Of a DNA stretch of 64,000 nt, positions 18,001 through 26,569 are shown one piece after another. Under the pieces are notes generated by a model. It saw nothing but the letters and a program-made list of their open reading frames with translations, made no database searches and had not been told where the DNA came from. Position 1 is the first letter of the stretch. The number at the start of each line of letters is the position of its first letter. Origin of the DNA: Rhodanobacter sp. (GTDB lineage Bacteria > Pseudomonadota > Gammaproteobacteria > Xanthomonadales > Rhodanobacteraceae). A program made the translations under genes and the position numbers. Where the stretch lies: assembly GCA_024711345.1 (NCBI GenBank), contig JANJTA010000041.1, positions 124,001 through 188,000 on the forward strand, written 5' to 3'.

Positions 18001-18250
18001 AGTCCGAGCTCATCATGGTGAGCCCGGAGATCTGCCCCAGGTTGCGCTCCAGCGGGGTGGTGATCAGCGCCGCCATGGTGCTGGCGCTGGCGCCCGGGTA
18101 CTGCGTGCTGACCACCAGGCTGGGCGCCTCGATCTCCGGCAGCGCGGACACCGGCAACTGGCGGTAGCCGAGGATGCCGAGCAGCAGCACCGCCACCATC
18201 AGCAGCGAGGTGGCGATCGGGCGGCGAATGAAGAGGGTCGAGAATCCCAT
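15011..18250 (-). CDS. mdtB: RND efflux permease, MdtB-like
   Basis: 1079 residues. It starts MGFSTLFIRRPIATSLL, has the helix 4 acidic pair in GFVVDDAIVMIEN, and ends in a short basic tail. It is homologous to, but clearly different from, the permease encoded next, as expected for MdtB/MdtC partners. A central insertion rich in Gly, Ser and Asn (GNGNGALTGSTATSF, then a further Gly-rich stretch) lies in the second periplasmic loop and is longer than in typical enterobacterial MdtB. It begins 95 bases after the mdtA stop. Substrate cannot be deduced. Confidence 0.9.
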   Translation of the reverse strand: MGFSTLFIRRPIATSLLMVAVLLLGILGYRQLPVSALPEIEAPSLVVSTQYPGASASTMAALITTPLERNLGQISGLTMMSSDSSAGLSTIILQFSMDRDIDIAAQDVQAAINQAKGTLPGNLPYPPVYNRVNPADAPILTLKLTSDSRQLREVNDLADSIIAQKLSQVQGVGLVSIAGNVRPAVRVQVNPAQLSNLGLTLEDVRSALTQANVNAPKGTLNGKTQSYSIGTNDQLSDAAEYKNTIISYKNNAPVRLSDVARVVDGVENDQLAAWANGQPAVLLDVRRQPGANIVQTVEQIRRVLPELRSALPADVHLDVFADRTVTIRASVHDVEFTLILTVFLVIGVIFVFLRRLWATIIPSVAVPLSLMGTFGVMAFTGMSLDNLSLMALTVATGFVVDDAIVMIENIVRYIEQGRDGKEAAEFGAKEIGFTVLSLTVSLVAVFLPLLLMPGVTGRLFHEFAWVLTIAVTISMLVSLTLTPMMCAYLLKPDQLPEGDDAHERHAAAGKRTVWSRTVGLYERSLDWVLDHQRLTMLVAGAAVVLTVFLYIVIPKGLLPEQDTGLITGVVQADDNIAFPQMEDRTKAVAEALRKDPAVAGVAAFIGAGTINPTLNQGQLSIVLKDRGDRDGLDALLPRLQHAVAGIPGVALYLKPVQDVTLDSRVAATEYQYSLSAVKASELAGYASQMTQAMRQRPELADVDNNLADNGNALKLTIDREKASRLGVPVQTIDDTLYDAFGQRQISTIFTQLNQYRVVLEVAPEFRTSDDLLTKLTVRGNGNGALTGSTATSFGQLKSSNSATPSGIGNTGNIGFEIGAGGSIPLSSLVSAQVTSAPLVVSHQQQLPAVTLAFNVAPGYSLSDAVAAIHEVEAQLNFPPQIRGEFVGKAAEFASSLGDEVLLLLAAIIVIYIVLGVLYESYIHPLTIISTLPPAGVGALLALILCGMSLSVDGIVGIVLLIGIVKKNAIMMIDFAIEARRTGLNARDAIRRACLLRFRPIMMTTAAAMLGALPLALGNGIGAELRRPLGVSIVGGLLLSQLVTLYTTPVIYLYMERFSDWLAARRERRALAQAQASNAA

Positions 18251-18345
18251 GGCTATCCGTGACGTGTTGGTGCGGTGTCAGCCGCGATCATGGCCGGGTC
18301 CGGCCGGCCATGCGCGGCCGCGGGTGCCGGGCGGCGCGCGGCCGC

Positions 18346-19593
18346 TCAGCCGCGGCGGCGGCCGCCCTTGGCGTTCTGCTTGGCCTTCTCCAGTTCGGCC
18401 GCGGTGGGCGCCGCCGGCACTTCGCCCGGCTTCAGCGCATTGACCTTGCTGCCCGGCTTCAGCCGGAACTGGCCCTCGGTGACCACGCGGTCGCCGGCCT
18501 TCAGGCCCGTGCCGACCATCACGTGGCTGTCGCCCACTTCGCCGGCCACCGTCACCGCCTGCATCTTCACCGTGCTGTCGGCCTGCACCTGGTAGACGTA
18601 GTCGCCGTCCGGCCCGCGCTGCACCGCCTGCGCGGGAATCACCAGGCCGCCGTCGACGGTATTCACCAGCAGGCGCACGTTGACGAACTGGCCCGGCCAC
18701 AATTCATTGTTCGCGTTCGGGAACTCCGACTTCAGGCGGAACGTGCCGGTGCTGGTGTCGATCTGGTTGTCGACCACCTTGAGCACGCCGCCGTTGGCGA
18801 TCGGGTGCGCGTCGGTGCGGTCCAGCGCGGTCACCTGCAGCGCGGCGCCGTCCTTCGCGGCGGCGCTGCGCACCATGTCGAGATTCTGCTCGGGCAGGGT
18901 GAACATCACGTTGATCGGGTGCAGCTGGGTCAGCGTGACGATCGCGCTGGAGGTGGTGACCACGTTGCCGGGGTCGACCGCGCGGATGCCGGCCAGGCCG
19001 TCAATCGGCGACAGCACGCGGGTGTAGTTCAGCTGCACCTGCGTGTCGCGCACGTTGGCCGCATCGGCGGCGACGGCCGCTTCGTACTGGGCGGCGGTGT
19101 TGCGCAGGGTGTCCAGGTCCTGTTTGGAGATGTAGCCCTTGGCGGCCAGGTCCTGGCTGCGCGCCAGGTTGCTTTTCGCGGTGGCTGCCAGCGCCTGGTC
19201 CTGGCGCTGGCGCGCCACCGCCTGGTCGTAGGCGGCCTGGTAGGTGCGCGGGTCGATCTGCGCCAGCAGCTGGCCCTTCTTCACCGGCTGGCCCTCGCTG
19301 AAATGCAGGCTGAGCAACTGGCCGCCCACCTGCGGGTTCACCGTCACCGTGTTGAGCGCCTGCACCGTGCCCAGCGCGGTCAGGTAGACCGGCACGTTCT
19401 GCTTGACCACCGGCACCACGGTGACCGGCACCGGCGGCGTCTCGTCCTTGCCGTCCTTGCCGTCCTTGCTCTTGCTGGCCGCCTGGGTCGAGGCGGCGCC
19501 GGCCGGAGCAGGCTTGTGCAGCAGACGGAAGCCCACCGCCGCCACCACGAGCACGGCAACGGCGATCAACGCGATCTTCCAAAAACGCGACAT
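18346..19593 (-). CDS. mdtA: Membrane-fusion (periplasmic adaptor) protein, MdtA-like
   Basis: 415 residues. A single N-terminal membrane helix (MSRFWKIALIAVAVLVVAAVG) anchors it. A Lys/Asp-rich linker (SKSKDGKDGKDE) follows, then the biotinyl-lipoyl-like halves, including GGQLLSLHFSEGQPVKKGQLL, around a coiled-coil hairpin, and a C-terminal barrel domain ending in KGGRRRG. The ATG at 19593 has AGGAG seven bases upstream. It heads the mdtABC operon and would bridge the MdtB/MdtC pump and an outer-membrane channel encoded elsewhere. Confidence 0.9.
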   Translation of the reverse strand: MSRFWKIALIAVAVLVVAAVGFRLLHKPAPAGAASTQAASKSKDGKDGKDETPPVPVTVVPVVKQNVPVYLTALGTVQALNTVTVNPQVGGQLLSLHFSEGQPVKKGQLLAQIDPRTYQAAYDQAVARQRQDQALAATAKSNLARSQDLAAKGYISKQDLDTLRNTAAQYEAAVAADAANVRDTQVQLNYTRVLSPIDGLAGIRAVDPGNVVTTSSAIVTLTQLHPINVMFTLPEQNLDMVRSAAAKDGAALQVTALDRTDAHPIANGGVLKVVDNQIDTSTGTFRLKSEFPNANNELWPGQFVNVRLLVNTVDGGLVIPAQAVQRGPDGDYVYQVQADSTVKMQAVTVAGEVGDSHVMVGTGLKAGDRVVTEGQFRLKPGSKVNALKPGEVPAAPTAAELEKAKQNAKGGRRRG

Positions 19594-20055
19594 GTAAAAC
19601 TCCTGGACTGGACGGTGCGGCCCACCGGCGCACGGCTGTAGAGCAAGCGATGACGTAGCGACGGATACGCGCCGGCGGGGCCGGCACGCATCCGCGGTAA
19701 GGAAAGCATAGGGGCAGTTCAACGAGCTTGGACAATGCCGGTTGACATGGGTGCGACATGACCGATGGCAGGGGCCACTCCTGCCGCGCGGCCATCCGCC
19801 GGCCGCGGACCACCGCCGGCGGGGGCGCCACGGCAAACCTGAAACTTGTCGCGCGCTTCGTTTATAATCGTCGACTGGTTGCCTGCCCGACCCGCACCCG
19901 GGTCGGACGGCAAGCGTGATTCGCGCGGCGGACCCACTCGCGGCGAGCCGCACCGGGGCGCACTCCCCCGGGCCGGTATGACAGCAACAGAACTATTCAG
20001 GCAGGCCGGGCAGCCATCGTGGCGTTCCGCCCCGCCCTCTGACAGGAGTACGTGC
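19594..20055. other. Divergent intergenic region mdtA / cytochrome c
   Basis: 462 bases without a supportable gene. It must hold both divergent promoters. The only good -10 sequence I see is TATAAT at 19863-19868 on the plus strand. No repeat or RNA gene is evident. Confidence 0.6.
19840..19868 (+). promoter_or_regulatory. Possible promoter of the cytochrome c gene
   Basis: A perfect TATAAT (19863-19868) stands out in G+C-rich DNA. The -35 position (TGAAAC, 19840-19845, 17-base spacing) is a weak match. This would give an untranslated leader of about 180 bases. Confidence 0.4.
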
Positions 20056-20589
20056 GTGAGCGGTTCCATGAGCAAATCCGACCAGAGCGTATTGCGCCAG
20101 TTCTCGATCATGATCGGCGGCCTGGTCGTGCTGACCGTGGTGCTGATCCTCGCGGCGCTGGCCATCCACGAGCACGAGCCGAAGGAAACCAACCCGAACC
20201 AGCCGGCCCGCGTCAGCGCGCGGCTCGCGCCGGACGGCGCCGTCTATGCCGGCAACACCGGCCGCGCCGCCATGCAGGCCGCCGCCGACGCCGCCGCCAA
20301 GGCCGCCGCCTCGCAGGTGGCCTACGGCGGCACCACCGACGGCAAGGCGATCTACGACCACCTGTGCACCAGCTGCCACGGCTCCGGCGTCGCCGGCGCG
20401 CCGAAGACCGGCGACAAGGCTGCCTGGGGTCCGCGCCTGGCGCAGGGCATCGACACCCTGGTCAAGCACGCGATCGAGGGCTACCACGGTCCGGACGGCA
20501 ACTTCATGCCGCCCAAGGGCGGCAACCCGGCGCTCACCGCCGAACAGGTGACCAACGCCGTGCACTGGCTGGCCGATCAGGCGAAGTAA
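20056..20589 (+). CDS. Membrane-anchored cytochrome c (c5-like)
   Basis: 177 residues. I chose the GTG at 20056 because AGGAG lies 7 bases upstream; the ATG at 20068 is 19 bases from it. One membrane helix (about 18-38, IMIGGLVVLTVVLILAALAI) anchors the N-terminus, and an Ala-rich linker (about 70-88) leads to a single haem c domain. The domain has CTSCH (104-108) for covalent haem attachment and FMPPKGG supplying the distal Met. Monohaem cytochromes of this kind carry electrons in the periplasm to terminal oxidases. The gene stands alone, with its own terminator. Confidence 0.88.
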   Translation: MSGSMSKSDQSVLRQFSIMIGGLVVLTVVLILAALAIHEHEPKETNPNQPARVSARLAPDGAVYAGNTGRAAMQAAADAAAKAAASQVAYGGTTDGKAIYDHLCTSCHGSGVAGAPKTGDKAAWGPRLAQGIDTLVKHAIEGYHGPDGNFMPPKGGNPALTAEQVTNAVHWLADQAK

Positions 20590-20616
20590 CTTCGCCTGAT
20601 CCAGCAAGCTTTCGCC

Positions 20617-20640
20617 AAACGCCGCCTTCGGGCGGCGTTT
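20617..20640 (+). terminator. Rho-independent terminator of the cytochrome c gene
   Basis: Perfect 10-base stem AAACGCCGCC / GGCGGCGTTT with a TTCG tetraloop, then TCGTT. It lies 28 bases after the stop codon. Confidence 0.8.
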
Positions 20641-20648
20641 TCGTTGGC

Positions 20649-20669
20649 CCCTCTCCCCTCGGGAGAGGG
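20649..20669. repeat. CCCTCTCCC hairpin repeat
   Basis: CCCTCTCCC, loop CTC, GGGAGAGGG. A further GGGGAGAGGG follows at about 20672-20681, so alternative pairing is possible. It is in the gap between convergent genes (cytochrome c and acpH). Confidence 0.55.
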
Positions 20670-20773
20670 TTGGGGAGAGGGCACGGGCCCCGCCCGCGCT
20701 CCACCAAAGCAAAAGCAAAAACCCGCAGGCAGCATGCTTTTTTCCCCGCCCCCGCTTCGCGGGGAAAGGGAGC

Positions 20774-21367
20774 TCACCCCACGTGCGTCTCGACCCACGC
20801 CTGGGCGAACTCCCGCACCTGCGGGAAGAACGCCTCGAAGCGCGGCTGCAGCTGCGCCTCGCGCTGCTGCAGCACCGGCAGCGCCGAGGCCAGCGGATTG
20901 GCGCGGCGCAGGCGCTGGCCGATGCCGCCCAGCGCCTCGCCCAGCAGGTCGTCATCGGTGTACGCCGCCGGCAGGTCGTGCGTCTCCATGTAACCGCGGA
21001 AGCGCCGCAGCGCCGGCGGCAGCAGCGCGTCCTGCCGCCACAGCAGCGCGCGCAGGGCCGCGGAGTATTCCGCCAGCGGCTGCGCGCTCCACTGCGGGAA
21101 ATCCCGCGCCAGACAGTGGTCGAACCACATGTCCAGCAATATCCCGGCGTAGCGGCGATACGGCGCGGGCAGCAGCGTGCGGGCGGCGAGCACCTCGGGG
21201 TGGGCGTCGGTGTAGACGTCGATCGCGCGGTGCAGGCGGATGCCGGCGATCACCCGCGGCGGCAATGGCGCCGCATGGGCCGGACCATGCACGAAATCGC
21301 CCAGCATGCCGCCCAGCCGCAGCGCCTCGTCGTCGCCGGCCAGCAGCGCGTGTGCCAGGTGGTTCAT
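20774..21367 (-). CDS. acpH: ACP phosphodiesterase (DUF479)
   Basis: 197 residues from MNHLAHALLA. AcpH hydrolyses the phosphopantetheine from holo-acyl carrier protein, giving apo-ACP. Family features are the opening MNHLAHALL, the metal-site-like HRAIDVYTDAHPEV (the HxxxDxxTDxH pattern) and MWFDHCLARDFPQW. The length matches the E. coli enzyme (193). It is divergent from the alpha/beta hydrolase gene, with about 48 bases between the start codons. Confidence 0.88.
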   Translation of the reverse strand: MNHLAHALLAGDDEALRLGGMLGDFVHGPAHAAPLPPRVIAGIRLHRAIDVYTDAHPEVLAARTLLPAPYRRYAGILLDMWFDHCLARDFPQWSAQPLAEYSAALRALLWRQDALLPPALRRFRGYMETHDLPAAYTDDDLLGEALGGIGQRLRRANPLASALPVLQQREAQLQPRFEAFFPQVREFAQAWVETHVG

Positions 21368-21415
21368 GCGCGGTGTCCGCGGCAGCCGGCGCGCCCGGCG
21401 GTTATCATCACGTGC

Positions 21416-22105
21416 ATGACTCCCACCGAGCTCTCCACCGCACCTGCCGGCTTTCCGGATGTCGCCGCCAGTTTCATGCTCGACGGCCCGGTCGGCAAGC
21501 TGGAGACGATCAGCGACGTCGCCGAAGCGGCCTGCGCGCGCCGCGGCGTGGCGGTGATCTGCCACCCGCTCACCATCGAGGGCGGCAGCATGCACAACAA
21601 GGTGGTGACGATGGTCGAGCGCGCGCTGCGCGAATCCGGGCTGGATACCGTGCGCTTCAACTTCCGCGGCGCCGGCGGTTCGCGGGGCGACTACGACCAG
21701 GGCCAGGGCGAAGGCGAGGACCTGGCTGCGGTGGTCGCCTGGGTGCGCCGCATGCGCCCGCACGACGCCTTGTGGCTGGCCGGCTTCTCGTTCGGCAGCT
21801 ACGTGAGCATCGCCAACGCGGTGCGCCTGCATGCCGACGCGCTGGTCAGCATCGCGCCGCCGGTCGGGCGCTGGCCGTTCGACGCGATCGCGCTGCCGAC
21901 CTGCCCGTGGCTGATCGTGCAAGGCGAGGCCGACGAGATCGTCGAGCCGCAGGCGGTGTTCGACTGGGTCGAGACGCTGGCGCACCGGCCCGAGCTGGTG
22001 CGCATGCCGGATACCAGCCACTTCTTCCACCGCCGGCTGATGGACCTGCGCGGCGCGATCAAGCATGCGGTGCAGGGCTGGCTGCCGCCGAAGCGGCATG
22101 CCTGA
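21416..22105 (+). CDS. Alpha/beta hydrolase
   Basis: 229 residues. The nucleophile elbow is GFSFG (GxSxG), after the oxyanion region CHPLTIEGGSMHNK. A later VQGEADEIV gives the acid and DTSHFFHRR the His of a catalytic triad. The family (COG2945-like) acts on unknown esters or thioesters. The protein is cytosolic; no signal is seen. It ends 33 bases before zapE, so the two may share a transcript. Confidence 0.8.
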   Translation: MTPTELSTAPAGFPDVAASFMLDGPVGKLETISDVAEAACARRGVAVICHPLTIEGGSMHNKVVTMVERALRESGLDTVRFNFRGAGGSRGDYDQGQGEGEDLAAVVAWVRRMRPHDALWLAGFSFGSYVSIANAVRLHADALVSIAPPVGRWPFDAIALPTCPWLIVQGEADEIVEPQAVFDWVETLAHRPELVRMPDTSHFFHRRLMDLRGAIKHAVQGWLPPKRHA

Positions 22106-22138
22106 TGCCGCCCGTCCCTCCGAAGACCCGTCCGCTCG

Positions 22139-23257
22139 ATGAGTGAAACCCCCTCGCCCGCGCCCAGTGCGCGCTATCTCGAAGGCGTCGCCGCCCACCG
22201 TTGGGAGTCCGACCCGGCCCAGCTGGCGCTGCTGCCGGAATTCGACCGCATGCACGCGGCGCTGTGCACCGAACCGGCCAACGGCAACGGCCTGCTCGGC
22301 CGGCTGAAATCGCTGCTCGGCAACGAGCCGCCGGTGGCCGTGCCGGGCTTGTACCTGTGGGGCACGGTGGGCCGCGGCAAGACCTTCCTGATGGATCTGT
22401 TCGCCGCCAGCCTGCCGCACGGCGTGGTGCTGCGCCGGCACTTCCACCGCTTCATGGGCGAGGTGCACGAGAACCTGCGCGCGCTGGGCGAGCGGCAGAG
22501 TCCGCTGGTGGAGGTGGCCGCCGGCCTCGCCGCGCGCTGCCGCGTGCTGTGCCTGGACGAGTTCCTGGTCAACGACATCGGCGACGCGATGATCCTCTCC
22601 GGCCTGCTCGACGCGCTGTTCGCGCGCGGCGTGAGCCTGGTCACCACCTCCAACACCGCGCCGGCCAACCTGTACCGGGGCGGCCTGCAGCGCGCGCGCT
22701 TCCTGCCCGCGATCGCGCTGCTCGAACGGCACTGCCACGTGGTGGAGATGGCCTCCGCGCACGACTGGCGCCTGCGCGCGCTGACCCGCGCGCCGGTCTA
22801 CCTCACCCCGCCCGGTGCCGAGGCGCACCGCGCGCTGGAACGCATCTTCGCCGGCCAGGCCCGTGGCAACGTGCAGGAAAGCGGCACGCTGCACGTCAAC
22901 GGCCGCGACATCCCGTTCGTCAAACGCGACGACGACATCGTCTGGTTCGAGTTTGCCGCACTGTGCGAAGGCCCGCGCGCGGTCGCCGACTACATCGCGC
23001 TGGCCAAGGCCGGCCCGACGGTGATCGTCGCCAACGTGCCGCAGTTCACCATCTACAGCGAGGACGCGGCGAAGCGCTTCGTGCAGTTGGTGGACGAGTT
23101 CTACGACCGCCACGTCAAGCTGGTGCTGTCCGCCGCCGCGCCGATCACCGAGCTGTACGACGGCGAGCGCCATCGCGCCGAGTTCGGCCGCACCGAGTCG
23201 CGGCTGATCGAGATGCAGAGCGAGGAATACCTCGCGTTGGAACACCGACCCGAGTGA
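22139..23257 (+). CDS. zapE: Cell division ATPase ZapE (AFG1 family)
   Basis: 372 residues, close to E. coli ZapE (375). Walker A GTVGRGKT and Walker B LCLDEF are clear, with TTSNTAPANLYRGGLQR as sensor region. In the family this AAA-type ATPase acts on the Z-ring under stress. The ATG at 22139 starts MSETPSPAPSARYLEG. It follows the hydrolase gene closely on the same strand. Confidence 0.92.
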   Translation: MSETPSPAPSARYLEGVAAHRWESDPAQLALLPEFDRMHAALCTEPANGNGLLGRLKSLLGNEPPVAVPGLYLWGTVGRGKTFLMDLFAASLPHGVVLRRHFHRFMGEVHENLRALGERQSPLVEVAAGLAARCRVLCLDEFLVNDIGDAMILSGLLDALFARGVSLVTTSNTAPANLYRGGLQRARFLPAIALLERHCHVVEMASAHDWRLRALTRAPVYLTPPGAEAHRALERIFAGQARGNVQESGTLHVNGRDIPFVKRDDDIVWFEFAALCEGPRAVADYIALAKAGPTVIVANVPQFTIYSEDAAKRFVQLVDEFYDRHVKLVLSAAAPITELYDGERHRAEFGRTESRLIEMQSEEYLALEHRPE

Positions 23258-23342
23258 TCCGCCACCGGCGCGTTGCTCCTCCGCCGGCGCCGCAGTAGCC
23301 TGCGACGGCTGGCCTCACGCCGCCGCGCACGGGGAGGGGACG

Positions 23343-25133
23343 ATGGATACGCCGCAGGGATCGCTCGCCGGTTCCCGACCGGGCGCCGGTGTGGCAGACG
23401 AGCCCCACGCGTTGCCCGGCTTCGATGCCGTGGCACGGCTGGCGGCCACCAGGCTGGACACGCCGCTGGTGGCGCTGCTGCTGGCCGATGGCAGCGCATT
23501 CTGGTACACGCCGCCCGGCACCAGCGACCCGATCCGCCTGGACGGCGCGCTGCTGGCCGCCTGCCGGCAGGCCATGCGCCGCGGGCTGGCCGAAGTGGTG
23601 CCGGATGCGCGCGACGACCCGCGCTTCGTGTCCGCCGGCACCGAGCCGGCGCACGCCGCCGTCGGCTTCTTCGCCTGCGAGCCGGTGTTCGCGCTGGACG
23701 GCCAGCTGCTGGGCGCGCTGTTCGCGGCGGACCGGCACCCGCACCCACCGCCGCACACCGGCGAACTCGGCGCGCTGCGCGACGCGGCCGCGCTGGCCGG
23801 CACCGGCGTGGCGCTGCGCCACTACCTCGAGCGCACCGACCCGGCCACCGGGCTGCCGCATCGCAATGCGTTCTTCGCCGACCTGCACGCGCAGCTGCCA
23901 GGCGAGCGCGACAGCGCCTGGCTGGTCGCCATCGAGGTAGCACCGGTGGCGCGCTTCCACGCCTTCATCCGCGCCATGGGCCATACCTACGCCGACGCAC
24001 TGATGCGCGCGGTGGCGGCGCGGGTGCACGACTGGGCGGGTCCGGGCATGCAGCTCTACCAGGTCGGCGCCTCGCGGCTGGCGGTGTTGCTGGGCGGCCC
24101 GCAGGGCGAACTGCCGTCCGCGCGGCTGGACGCGCTGGTGGCCCGGCTGCGCGAGCCGATCGACTGCCTCGGCGTGCCGCTCACCCTGCAGCCCGGCGTG
24201 GGCCTGCTGCGGGTCGAGGCGCGCGAGCTGCGCGGCGGCGACCCGCTGCGGCGGGTGATGAGCGCCTCGCATGCCGCCCAGGACAGCGTGCCCGGCTGGG
24301 CCGTGTACGACCACGCGCAGGACGAGCGGCAGCGGCAGGAGTTCTTCCTGGTCACCGAACTGGCCGCCGCGCTGTCGGAGCGCACCGAGCTGGAGCTGCA
24401 CTACCAGCCGCGCGTGCAGCTGGCCAGCGGCCGCTGCGTGGCGCTGGAGGCGCTGGCGCGCTGGCGCCACCCCACGCTGGGCGCGGTGCCGCCCGGGGTG
24501 TTCGTGCCGCTGGCCGAGCAGGCCGGGCTGATGCGCTCGCTGACCGACTGGGTGCTCGACCACGGCCTGGCGCAACTGGCCGCGTGGCTGCGCAATGGGC
24601 TCGACGTGAAGCTGTCGCTGAACGTGTCCAGCGCCGACCTCGACGCCACGCTGGAGGCGCGCCTGGGTGCCGCGGCGCGGCGGCATGCGGTGCCGCTGGC
24701 GCGGCTGGAGCTGGAGTTCACCGAGGGCACCGCGATCCACCACAGCGACGCCACCCGCTGCCACCTGGCCGCGCTGCGCGCGGCCGGCGTGGGCATCGCC
24801 ATCGACGACTTCGGCATCGGCTACAGCAACCTCGACGCGCTGCGCCAGATGCCGGCCAGCTGCCTGAAGATCGACCAGTCGCTGGTGCGCGGGCTCGATA
24901 CCAGCCGCCACGACGCGGCGATCGTGCGCTCGATGGTGGCGCTGGGCCGCGAGCTGGGCTTCCGCGTGGTGATGGAAGGCGTGGAGACCGCCGGCGTGCT
25001 GGCCGCCGTGCGCGACATGGCCTGCGACGAAGTGCAGGGCTTCCACATCGCCCACCCGCTGCGGGCGGCGGAGGTGGCCGGCTGGCTGCACCGGCATGCC
25101 GCCGCCGCGCCGGCGGATCGCCCGCGCGACTGA
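23343..25133 (+). CDS. GAF - degenerate GGDEF - EAL protein (c-di-GMP phosphodiesterase)
   Basis: 596 residues. An N-terminal GAF-like sensor (about 25-160) is followed by a GGDEF-fold domain (about 162-325) whose signature is lost: VGASRLAVLL stands where VGGDEFAVLL is expected, so no cyclase activity. The C-terminal EAL domain (about 340-585) keeps EALARW (369-374), the Asn in LNVSS, Glu in LEFTEG, IDDFGIGYSN, LKIDQSLV, MEGVET and EVQGF, so cleavage of c-di-GMP to pGpG is expected. No membrane helix is present; it should be a cytosolic sensor enzyme. The gene is monocistronic as far as visible. Confidence 0.9.
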   Translation: MDTPQGSLAGSRPGAGVADEPHALPGFDAVARLAATRLDTPLVALLLADGSAFWYTPPGTSDPIRLDGALLAACRQAMRRGLAEVVPDARDDPRFVSAGTEPAHAAVGFFACEPVFALDGQLLGALFAADRHPHPPPHTGELGALRDAAALAGTGVALRHYLERTDPATGLPHRNAFFADLHAQLPGERDSAWLVAIEVAPVARFHAFIRAMGHTYADALMRAVAARVHDWAGPGMQLYQVGASRLAVLLGGPQGELPSARLDALVARLREPIDCLGVPLTLQPGVGLLRVEARELRGGDPLRRVMSASHAAQDSVPGWAVYDHAQDERQRQEFFLVTELAAALSERTELELHYQPRVQLASGRCVALEALARWRHPTLGAVPPGVFVPLAEQAGLMRSLTDWVLDHGLAQLAAWLRNGLDVKLSLNVSSADLDATLEARLGAAARRHAVPLARLELEFTEGTAIHHSDATRCHLAALRAAGVGIAIDDFGIGYSNLDALRQMPASCLKIDQSLVRGLDTSRHDAAIVRSMVALGRELGFRVVMEGVETAGVLAAVRDMACDEVQGFHIAHPLRAAEVAGWLHRHAAAAPADRPRD

Positions 25134-25226
25134 AGCGCCGCGGCGCCGGCCAGCGCCACGCGCACGATCACGGCGGCCGGCGGGGTGGCGGCGCTACCAT
25201 CGGCCTTCCCCGCCCCGGAGACGCCC

Positions 25227-26534
25227 ATGTACCGCACCGCCCTCGCCCTGGTCCTGGCCGTGGCCGCCAGCGCACCGTCGCATGCCGCCGATGCCTCCGC
25301 CGCACAGGCGATGGCGCAGCAGGTGCTGCCGCAGGTCGTCGCCTGGCGGCACGACATCCACCAGCACCCCGAACTGGGCAACCGCGAGCTGCGCACTGCG
25401 GCGCTGGTCGCGCGGGAACTGAAGCGGCTGGGGCTGGAGGTGCACACCGGCATCGCCCACACCGGCGTGGTCGGTCTCTTGAAAGGCGACCTGCCCGGGC
25501 CGCGGCTGGCGCTGCGCGCCGACATGGACGCGCTGCCGGTGACCGAGGAGGTGAACCTGCCGTTCGCCTCGAAGGCGAAGGGCGAGTACCGCGGCAAGAC
25601 CGTCGGCGTGATGCACGCCTGCGGCCACGACGCGCATACCGCGATGCTGCTGGGCATGGCGCAGGCGCTGGCCGGCATGAAGCAGCGGCTGCACGGCTCG
25701 GTGCTGTTCGTGTTCCAGCCGGCCGAGGAAGGCGCGCCGGATGGCGAGGAAGGCGGCGCCGCGCTGATGCTCAAGCAGGGCCTGCTGCGCGATTTCAAGC
25801 CCGACGCGATGTTCGGCATGCATGTGGTCAGCGCGCTCAACACCGGCACGGTGGCGGTGCGGCCGGGGCCGGCGATGGCCGGCTCGGACGCCTTCCGCAT
25901 GGTGGTGCACGGCCGCCAGACCCACGGCGCGATGCCGTGGAACGGGGTCGACCCGATCGTCACTGCCGCCGAGATCATCGGCGCCGCGCAAACCATCGTC
26001 AGCCGCAAGCTGGACCTCGGCATGCAGCCGGCGGTGCTCAGCTTCGGCATCGTCGAGGGCGGCTCGCGCTACAACATCGTGCCGGACAAGGTGGAACTGC
26101 AAGGCACCCTGCGCACGTTCGACCCGGGCATGCGCCAGCAGGCGATCGACAACCTCGAGGGCATCGCCGAACACCTTGCCGCGGCGAACGGCGCCAGCGT
26201 GGAAACGCAGATCCCGCTCGGCGACAGCAACCCGGTGCTGGTCAACGACCCCGCGCTCGCCGCGCGCGTGCGCGACAGCCTGCGCCAGGCGCTCGGCGCC
26301 GAACACGTGATCGAAGCGCGGCCGCAGACGGCCTCGGAGGACTTCGCCTGGTTCGCGCAGCAGCTGCCCAGCGTGTATTTCTTCGTCGGCGCCACGCCGC
26401 CGGGCCAGGACGCGTCGAAGGCACCGGCCAACCACTCGCCGAAGTTCTTCCTCGACGAGGATGCGCTGCAGGTCGGCATGGCCTCGATGCTGCAGGCCAG
26501 CCTGGACTACCTCGACGCGCCCGCCTCCCGCTGA
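25227..26534 (+). CDS. M20 family amidohydrolase, exported
   Basis: 435 residues from the ATG at 25227, with CCGGAG about 9 bases upstream. Residues 1-21 (MYRTALALVLAVAASAPSHA) are a classic signal peptide, so the enzyme is periplasmic. Metal-site features of N-acyl-amino-acid/hippurate amidohydrolases are present: RHDIHQHPELG, RADMDALPV, HACGHDAHTAML, FQPAEEG, and a late NHSPKF. The family cleaves N-acyl amino acids or similar amides; the substrate is not predictable. Confidence 0.9.
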   Translation: MYRTALALVLAVAASAPSHAADASAAQAMAQQVLPQVVAWRHDIHQHPELGNRELRTAALVARELKRLGLEVHTGIAHTGVVGLLKGDLPGPRLALRADMDALPVTEEVNLPFASKAKGEYRGKTVGVMHACGHDAHTAMLLGMAQALAGMKQRLHGSVLFVFQPAEEGAPDGEEGGAALMLKQGLLRDFKPDAMFGMHVVSALNTGTVAVRPGPAMAGSDAFRMVVHGRQTHGAMPWNGVDPIVTAAEIIGAAQTIVSRKLDLGMQPAVLSFGIVEGGSRYNIVPDKVELQGTLRTFDPGMRQQAIDNLEGIAEHLAAANGASVETQIPLGDSNPVLVNDPALAARVRDSLRQALGAEHVIEARPQTASEDFAWFAQQLPSVYFFVGATPPGQDASKAPANHSPKFFLDEDALQVGMASMLQASLDYLDAPASR

Positions 26535-26569
26535 GCGGGGCGCCCGACCGGCCGCCCCGCCGTCGCAGC

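Noticed and set aside
14930..18262. Plus-strand open frame of 1110 codons opposite the MdtB-like gene
   Set aside because: Same reason: antisense of an RND gene, with low-complexity His/Arg/Gln composition.
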